NCBI GenBank assembly: GCA_947253405.1
Contig: CAMXZF010000037.1
Location: 1-6,426 of the forward strand
Direction: 5' to 3'
Length of the DNA: 6,426 nt
Origin: an uncultured Candidatus Saccharibacteria bacterium
GTDB lineage: Bacteria > Patescibacteriota > Saccharimonadia > Saccharimonadales > Saccharimonadaceae
This document shows positions 1-3,826 of the stretch, piece after piece (position 1 is the stretch's first letter; every line of letters starts with the position of its first letter). The notes beneath the pieces were generated by a model, which saw nothing but the letters and a program-made list of their open reading frames with translations, did not search any database and was not told the DNA's origin. A program made the translations under genes and the position numbers.

Positions 1-232
1 CAGACGGCATTACGGCACCACTCGCGCTCGATGATGACATAACCTGCAAAACACCGTCGCCACCAGCTGCAGCCATCTGCTTATCAATATAGTTATTAAC
101 ACCCGAGCTAATACTAGTGGTGATAGCAACAGTAAAAGCGCCTACAAAAATTGCTAGTACCGTTAAAAACGTTCGTGACTTGTTGTGCCACAAATTGGCA
201 TTCGCCATCTTTATCATGTCAGATAGTCGCAT
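1..232 (-). CDS. ABC transporter permease, FtsX/MacB-like (N-terminal part, cut by window edge)
   Basis: This is the first 77 codons of an integral membrane permease that would pair with the ATPase encoded just upstream. It starts MRLSDMIKMANANLW. A basic stretch (HNKSR, residues 16-20) precedes one hydrophobic segment at about 21-43, followed by a polar, Ser/Gly-rich stretch (about 56-77) that should be the start of the extracytoplasmic domain. A short cytoplasmic N-terminus, an 'NKSRTFLTVLAI'-type first helix and then a large outer domain is typical of the MacB/LolC/FtsX permease superfamily. The ATG at 232-230 overlaps the ATPase stop codon (TAATG), and an AAAGGAG Shine-Dalgarno lies 7 nt upstream. 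Later in-frame ATGs at codons 6 and 9 are less well placed. The substrate cannot be inferred. No periplasmic adaptor (HlyD-type) gene is visible, but the operon continues off the left edge. Confidence 0.85.
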   Translation of the reverse strand, partial: MRLSDMIKMANANLWHNKSRTFLTVLAIFVGAFTVAITTSISSGVNNYIDKQMAAAGGDGVLQVMSSSSASGAVMPS

Positions 233-945
233 TATTTTGCTCCTTTTGCTGCTTTATTAGATTTAGTATCGTCAATAATTTGGCCATCTTTTAGCCTGAT
301 TTGTCGATCACACTGACTAGCTAGATCTTCATCGTGAGTGACAATGATCAAAGTTATACCTTTTTTTCTATTTAAATCAAACAACATGTCGCTAACAATT
401 TTTCCCGTTACTGAATCAAGGTTACCAGTAGGCTCATCAGCTATAATTGTTTTTGGACTATTAGATATGGCTCGAGCAATACAAACACGCTGTTTCTGAC
501 CGCCAGATAAATCACTAGCCTTTGACTTAACTTTGTCAGCTAGATCAACTAGCTCCAAAGCTTTAAGGGCACGCTTTTTTCTAGACTTAGGCTTAATGCC
601 AGCTACTACCATAGGTAACATAACATTATTCAACACGCTATCGCGTGGGTTCATAAAAAATTGCTGGAAAATAAAACCAAAATAACTATTGCGCAACTTA
701 TTAAGTTTTTTAGTGGTTAATTTGGTAGCGTCAACTCCACCTATAAAAACTTGTCCTTTAGTTGGTCGATCTAATAAAGCTAAGTTATGCACTAGAGTTG
801 ATTTGCCCGAGCCACTTTTACCGATAATTGCTAGTGACTCACCAGAGTAAATATCTAAATTAATATCATCAAGTGCTTTAACTGCTAAATCTTTTTTACC
901 GTAAACCTTAGTGACATTTTTTAATGATATGGCTACTTGTTTCAT
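232..945 (-). CDS. ABC transporter ATP-binding protein, MacB/LolD/FtsE type
   Basis: A 237-residue cytoplasmic ATPase that would power the adjacent permease. All nucleotide-binding motifs are intact: Walker A GKSGSGKST (42-50), Q-loop in FIFQQF (about 91-96), signature LSGGQKQR (146-153), Walker B TIIADEP (166-172) with catalytic E171, D-loop GNLDS (174-178) and switch H204 in VTHDED. The 'ADEPTGNLDS' wording and the length of 220-240 residues are typical of the MacB/LolD/FtsE family, whose members act with FtsX-fold permeases in extrusion of antibiotics, peptides or lipoproteins, or in cell-division signalling. FtsE is less likely because the downstream permease begins like MacB and there is no ftsX context. 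The last 12 residues or so form a Lys/Ala/Asn-rich tail. The start at 945 is preceded by AAGGA with a long 11-nt spacer. The gene is first in its operon and overlaps the permease start by one base. Confidence 0.93.
   Translation of the reverse strand: MKQVAISLKNVTKVYGKKDLAVKALDDINLDIYSGESLAIIGKSGSGKSTLVHNLALLDRPTKGQVFIGGVDATKLTTKKLNKLRNSYFGFIFQQFFMNPRDSVLNNVMLPMVVAGIKPKSRKKRALKALELVDLADKVKSKASDLSGGQKQRVCIARAISNSPKTIIADEPTGNLDSVTGKIVSDMLFDLNRKKGITLIIVTHDEDLASQCDRQIRLKDGQIIDDTKSNKAAKGAK
240..246 (-). promoter_or_regulatory. Ribosome binding site of the permease
   Basis: The minus strand reads AAAGGAG, 7 nt before the permease ATG and inside the last codons of the ATPase gene. Together with the TAATG stop/start overlap it supports translational coupling and fixes the permease start at 232. 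Confidence 0.8.
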
Positions 946-983
946 ATAAATAAAAGTCCTTAAATTAAGTTTAACTAGTAACT

Positions 984-1012
984 ATTATACACTCTAAAAA
1001 CAAGTGACCTAA
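984..1012 (-). promoter_or_regulatory. Probable promoter of the ABC operon
   Basis: The minus strand has a perfect TATAAT -10 box at 989-984. The hexamer 17 bp upstream is TTAGGT (1012-1007), a poor -35 match, so this call rests mainly on the -10 box. The predicted start of transcription is near 977, giving a leader of about 32 nt that contains the AAGGA ribosome binding site at 961-957. The poor -35 lies directly against the U-tract of the neighbouring terminator. Confidence 0.5.
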
Positions 1013-1048
1013 AAAAGTTAGCCCCTCTTGGTCGAAACCAAGAGGGGC
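1011..1048 (-). terminator. Rho-independent terminator of the 198-residue membrane protein gene
   Basis: A perfect 12-bp stem (1021-1032 paired with 1037-1048; GCCCCTCTTGGT against ACCAAGAGGGGC) encloses a 4-nt loop that reads UUCG in the minus-strand RNA. The hairpin is followed in that RNA by TAACTTTTTT (1020-1011). The U-rich tract is only on the minus-strand exit side, so it acts on the gene ending at 1069, 20 nt upstream of the stem. It also insulates the ABC promoter that begins immediately afterwards. Confidence 0.92.
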
Positions 1049-1068
1049 GTTAGAGCGAGTGATAAGAG

Positions 1069-1665
1069 TTAGTTAGAGCGATTTGATTCAACGACAGGTG
1101 ATTGACCTTTAGCTGTATCATCAGCAACTTTTTCTTTATCACCTTGACCATAGCTAACACCATGACCATAGCTAAGAAGCCCACTGAGCCGTTCTGCACC
1201 GGATCCATCCAGCGGTTTTCTCACAGATATTTTCTTGAGATTACTTTTTTTTAAACCAATGGCTCTTCTTGACTTAACAGATAATCGATTGATTAATCGC
1301 TCTATTGCAGGTGCTTCTTTTTTGGGATTATCAGCGTTAGGCAAAGCTTTTCTCGCTTGCTTGTGCGCATCCAATCCGCCCAAATTAGCTGCTACCATAA
1401 CCAATATTGCACTAATACTCATTAGTATAAAGGGAATGTCAGTAAAAACATTGCGTCCACTACCTATATCACTAAAATCACTAATAATTAAATTAGTAAT
1501 AAATATAATAAACAATATAGCAGTCAACGTCGACATCTTGATAATAGCATGACGCCTAAATTTCTCTAGCCTCCTTGTAAGATCAAGCCCTCTTACCACA
1601 AAAATAAGAGCGGCAACCATAAGAAATGAAGCGGACATTAGCCTAAGCGCACCATAATCGACCAT
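1069..1665 (-). CDS. Hypothetical three-helix membrane protein with a basic cytoplasmic tail
   Basis: I do not recognise this 198-residue protein. Three hydrophobic segments are visible at about 6-25, 43-62 and 77-98. The loop between the first two is strongly basic (TRRLEKFRRH, 30-39) and the one between the second and third is acidic/neutral (DFSDIGSGRNVFTD), so the positive-inside rule predicts N-terminus out and C-terminus in. The roughly 100-residue tail is rich in Lys and Arg (about 102-150), then has a Gly/Tyr stretch (YGHGVSYGQG, 166-175) and a polar, probably disordered end. No enzyme motif or signal-peptidase site is evident. The ATG at 1665 has a GAAGGAG ribosome binding site (1679-1673) with 7-nt spacing. 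The gene looks monocistronic, with its own near-consensus promoter and strong terminator. A 105-codon reading frame on the opposite strand within it is a shadow. Confidence 0.8.
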   Translation of the reverse strand: MVDYGALRLMSASFLMVAALIFVVRGLDLTRRLEKFRRHAIIKMSTLTAILFIIFITNLIISDFSDIGSGRNVFTDIPFILMSISAILVMVAANLGGLDAHKQARKALPNADNPKKEAPAIERLINRLSVKSRRAIGLKKSNLKKISVRKPLDGSGAERLSGLLSYGHGVSYGQGDKEKVADDTAKGQSPVVESNRSN

Positions 1666-1703
1666 GATTTTTCTCCTTCACTCGATCGAATAGTTTTTAA
1701 AGA

Positions 1704-1745
1704 ACACAATTAGTAAATAAAGTTTAAGCTTTATACTAAATGTGT
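1704..1745 (-). promoter_or_regulatory. Long hairpin at the 5' end of the membrane protein transcript
   Basis: Arms 1745-1729 and 1722-1704 pair over 16 positions (blocks of 5, 6 and 5 bp), interrupted by one T·T mismatch and a 2-nt bulge, around a 6-nt loop (1728-1723). The outer block is ACACA/TGTGT and the middle block TTAGTA/TACTAA. The arm begins within about two bases of the predicted transcription start (1743), so the mRNA would start with a stem-loop. Possible roles are protection of the 5' end from nucleases, or, as DNA, an operator. The stem is AT-rich and the ribosome binding site (1679-1673) lies outside it. Confidence 0.5.
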
Positions 1746-1749
1746 CTGT

Positions 1750-1778
1750 ATTGTACAACTTTTTACTATTTTTGTCAA
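1750..1778 (-). promoter_or_regulatory. Strong sigma-70-type promoter of the membrane protein gene
   Basis: The minus strand has TTGACA (1778-1773), a 17-bp spacer and TACAAT (1755-1750). That is a perfect -35 box and five of six -10 bases at the ideal distance. The predicted transcription start is near 1743, which gives a leader of about 78 nt before the ATG at 1665. The site is divergent to the sbcB promoter, with the two -10 boxes about 60 bp apart. Confidence 0.85.
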
Positions 1779-1812
1779 TGCTAAAACCCTCGTCCACTCA
1801 ACTTTATCTTTA

Positions 1813-1821
1813 TGCTAAAAT
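1813..1821 (+). promoter_or_regulatory. Extended -10 promoter of sbcB
   Basis: TGC followed by TAAAAT (1816-1821) is an extended -10 element. The hexamer 17 bp upstream (TCCACT, 1793-1798) matches the -35 consensus in three of six positions. Transcription is predicted to start about 7 nt after the -10 box, at 1828, which is the A of the sbcB ATG. There is no Shine-Dalgarno in the short AAGCC stretch before the start, so initiation would be leaderless. Confidence 0.6.
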
Positions 1822-1827
1822 TAAGCC

Positions 1828-3270
1828 ATGCGAAGCTTCTTTTTTTACGACCTAGAAACCTCCGGCTTTAATAAGTCTGCTGATCGTATTATGCAATTTG
1901 CGGGACAAAGAACAGATGAGAACCTAAAACCAATAGGCGAGCCAATTAATCTGTTAGTCAAGCTGTCTGACGATATCTTACCGTCACCCGGGGCTATTAT
2001 GGTGACAAAAATTACCCCACAAGAAACTTTACGTGATGGCATTACTGAGCCAGAATTTTGCCGTTTTTTCATAGAAGAGGTGACCAAACCAAACACGATT
2101 ATATTAGGCTACAATAGTGTGCGCTTTGATGATGAGTTTATTCGCCATACTCTTTGGCGAAATTTTCGTGATCCTTATGCTTGGTCATATTCTGATAACT
2201 GCAGTCGCTGGGATATGCTTGATGTCACCCGTATGGTGCGAGCGCTAAGGCCAGACGGAATTAATTGGCCAAATAAGCGCGTGCTCGACAAGAAAACCGG
2301 CCAAGAAAAAACTATCGGCACAGTTAATCTAGTAGATATGTCTAATAGCAATGGCTTTACTAACAAGCACGCCCATGATGCTTTGGCTGATGTTTTTGCT
2401 CTTATTGACCTAACTAAATTAATCAAAGCTAAACAGCCCAAAATGTGGCGCTATCTATTAAAAATTAGAAATAAAAGCGAAATCCTAAAAATAATCAAGC
2501 CTGGCACTCTAGAGCCCTTTGTTTATACCTCTGGGCGATATCCATCAGATAACGAAAAAACTACTATCGCCACTATCATTGGACATGGGAAACTAAGTAC
2601 CAAATTTTTAGCTTGGGATTTACGCTATTCAGTCGAAGAGTTTTCCGATATAGCTGACAAAGATTTAGCTAAAAGCTTGCCTTTTAATCGCACGCCGTCT
2701 CAGTCTGATGATGCTAAAATACTGCCAATTAAAGAAATTGCTATTAATCGCTGTCCTGCCGTTGCGCCTATTGGGGTGGTCGATAAGCCATCAGAAAAAC
2801 GTCTACATATTAACCTAGCGCAAATACAAGCTAACTTAAAAAGCTTAAAAGATAATGCTAAATTTATTAAAAAAGTCATTAAAGCTTATTGCGATCAACC
2901 AGAGTTCCAAAAAGAAACCAGCGATGTTGAAGCTCAGTTATATGACAGTTTTACGCCAGATAGCGATAAAAATAAAATTCGTCTTGTGGCGGGTGCTAAG
3001 CCAAATGAGCTAGCCGATCTGCAACCGGAATTCCATGATGATAGGTTAAGTGAGTTGCTTTTACGCTATAAAGCGCGAAACTACCCCCAAAGCTTAAGCG
3101 CAGACGAGCAAACTAGCTGGGAAAAATATCGCACTAATAAATTAAGGCGTGAATTACCAAATTATCTAGAGGCTTTAACTGAAGCGCAAAAAGCAGGTGC
3201 AGACGAATTTTTATTGCAAGAGCTACAATTATGGGCAGAATCAATTATGCCCTTTGATATAGAAGGGTAG
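1828..3270 (+). CDS. sbcB: Exodeoxyribonuclease I (SbcB/XonA)
   Basis: A 480-residue single-strand-specific 3'-to-5' DNA exonuclease that releases mononucleotides during recombination and mismatch repair; E. coli ExoI is 475 residues. The DEDDh catalytic set is complete: D8 and E10 in YDLET, D101 in YNSVRFDDEF, and H183 with D188 in HAHDALADV, matching E. coli D15, E17, D108, H181 and D186. Further family wording includes EPINLL, LPSPGAIMVTKITPQE, DPYAWS, SRWDMLDV and RPDGINWP. Residues from about 200 to 350 correspond to the SH3-like domain and the rest to the helical C-terminal domain, which keeps DVEAQLYDSF and LLLRYKARNYP. A short insertion rich in Lys (about 150-163) lies after the INWP motif. 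The ATG at 1828 is the first possible start, because an in-frame TAA sits at 1822-1824. No Shine-Dalgarno is present, and the promoter -10 box ends 6 nt before the ATG. Confidence 0.97.
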   Translation: MRSFFFYDLETSGFNKSADRIMQFAGQRTDENLKPIGEPINLLVKLSDDILPSPGAIMVTKITPQETLRDGITEPEFCRFFIEEVTKPNTIILGYNSVRFDDEFIRHTLWRNFRDPYAWSYSDNCSRWDMLDVTRMVRALRPDGINWPNKRVLDKKTGQEKTIGTVNLVDMSNSNGFTNKHAHDALADVFALIDLTKLIKAKQPKMWRYLLKIRNKSEILKIIKPGTLEPFVYTSGRYPSDNEKTTIATIIGHGKLSTKFLAWDLRYSVEEFSDIADKDLAKSLPFNRTPSQSDDAKILPIKEIAINRCPAVAPIGVVDKPSEKRLHINLAQIQANLKSLKDNAKFIKKVIKAYCDQPEFQKETSDVEAQLYDSFTPDSDKNKIRLVAGAKPNELADLQPEFHDDRLSELLLRYKARNYPQSLSADEQTSWEKYRTNKLRRELPNYLEALTEAQKAGADEFLLQELQLWAESIMPFDIEG

Positions 3271-3291
3271 TCGTTTTTATTAGTTATAACT

Positions 3292-3297
3292 TATAAT
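3292..3297 (+). promoter_or_regulatory. Possible -10 box for the 119-residue protein gene
   Basis: A perfect TATAAT lies 35 nt before the ATG at 3333, with a predicted start near 3304 and a leader of about 29 nt. The hexamer at the proper distance upstream (AGTCGT) is not a -35 match, so an independent promoter is plausible but weak. The DNA around it is AT-rich, and read-through from sbcB, whose stop is at 3270, is also possible. Confidence 0.45.
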
Positions 3298-3303
3298 AGT
3301 TAA

Positions 3304-3316
3304 TGAAGTAACTTCA
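3304..3316 (+). promoter_or_regulatory. 13-bp palindrome at the predicted transcription start (candidate operator)
   Basis: TGAAGT-A-ACTTCA is a perfect inverted repeat of 6-bp half-sites around a single base. It occupies about +1 to +13 relative to the TATAAT box at 3292-3297. The one-base centre rules out an RNA hairpin of the full length, so if functional it would act as a protein-binding DNA site. Chance occurrence in AT-rich DNA remains possible. Confidence 0.3.
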
Positions 3317-3318
3317 AA

Positions 3319-3324
3319 AAGGAA
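3319..3324 (+). promoter_or_regulatory. Ribosome binding site of the 119-residue protein gene
   Basis: AAGGAA lies 8 nt before the ATG at 3333. It supports this reading frame and start, and contrasts with the lack of such a site before sbcB and uvrA. Confidence 0.65.
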
Positions 3325-3332
3325 CAAAAACT

Positions 3333-3692
3333 ATGGGAATATTTGATTTATTTAGACAAAAGAAAAAGCAGGCTGGCGATTTTAGCGATATTAGCTCTAA
3401 CGAAAAACTAATGCAGCTATACCAAGAAGGCGTGTTGGCGCCGCTATACTTAATGCCGATAAAATTTGGCGGCAACGATTCTACTATAAATAAATTATTT
3501 GTTCCGCCCGTGGTCGTAGGCTTAAAAAATGAATGCGACAATATAATAGAGAACCTTTTAGACCAGGAAAAAGTAGATGCCTACAAGTGTACACCTGAAT
3601 ACAAAAATAATAGCTTGGTTCCATCAAAGATCACAGTATCTGCTACTAAGGGGACAGAAGAGGTCTTTACGCAAACCATAAATATTTGGTAA
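3333..3692 (+). CDS. Hypothetical protein, 119 residues, between sbcB and uvrA
   Basis: I do not recognise this protein. It begins MGIFDLFRQKKKQ, a short hydrophobic-then-basic start (I3, F4, L6, F7 with R8, K10-K12) seen in many small proteins and able to form an amphipathic, perhaps membrane-associated, helix. There is no signal peptide or full membrane segment. The middle (LAPLYLMPIKFGG, 35-47; LFVPPVVVGL, 55-64) and the end (SKITVSATKGTEEVFTQTINIW, 98-119 region) look like beta strands of a compact soluble domain. Cysteines at 68 and 86 do not form a recognised metal site. A good ribosome binding site and a reading frame of normal composition support a real gene. It lies 62 nt after sbcB and 134 nt before uvrA on the same strand; that position is the only hint of a repair link. 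Overlapping minus-strand frames are shadows. Confidence 0.7.
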   Translation: MGIFDLFRQKKKQAGDFSDISSNEKLMQLYQEGVLAPLYLMPIKFGGNDSTINKLFVPPVVVGLKNECDNIIENLLDQEKVDAYKCTPEYKNNSLVPSKITVSATKGTEEVFTQTINIW

Positions 3693-3790
3693 GGCATATT
3701 TTACGTAATTTAATTAACTACCATAAAAGTTAGTTTAATAATATGTACTAAAAACTTGCAATAACCGTAAAATCACCCCGGTAAAATAAA

Positions 3791-3819
3791 TTGACATAAC
3801 AGCTATAAAGTTTTATAAT
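3791..3819 (+). promoter_or_regulatory. Perfect-consensus sigma-70-type promoter of uvrA
   Basis: TTGACA (3791-3796), a spacer of exactly 17 bp and TATAAT (3814-3819) match the consensus at every position. The predicted transcription start is 3826 or 3827, and the GTG start codon is at 3827-3829, so the mRNA would have a leader of zero or one base. I see no obvious LexA-like inverted repeat over the promoter. Confidence 0.88.
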
Positions 3820-3826
3820 AAGAAAA

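Noticed and set aside
1049..1080. 9-bp direct repeat GTTAGAGCG (1049-1057 and 1072-1080) around the membrane protein stop codon
   Set aside because: Two short copies are too few to indicate a mobile element or target duplication; probably a small local duplication.
1235..1552. Plus-strand 105-codon reading frame
   Set aside because: It lies entirely opposite the membrane protein gene, has no ribosome binding site, and its hydrophobic content mirrors the antisense of the real membrane segments.
1682..1689. Palindrome TCGATCGA just upstream of the membrane protein ribosome binding site
   Set aside because: An 8-bp palindrome is expected by chance at this scale and no second site supports regulator binding.
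1845..2441. Minus-strand frames of 83 and 88 codons
   Set aside because: They are antisense to the catalytic domain of sbcB, whose family motifs show which frame is coding.
3698..3773. Inverted repeat ATTTTACG (3698-3705) and CGTAAAAT (3766-3773), and a weak AAGTTAGT/ACTA-ACTT stem between them, as a terminator
   Set aside because: The outer arms are 60 nt apart, the inner stem is AT-rich with a bulge, and no U-tract follows on the plus strand.
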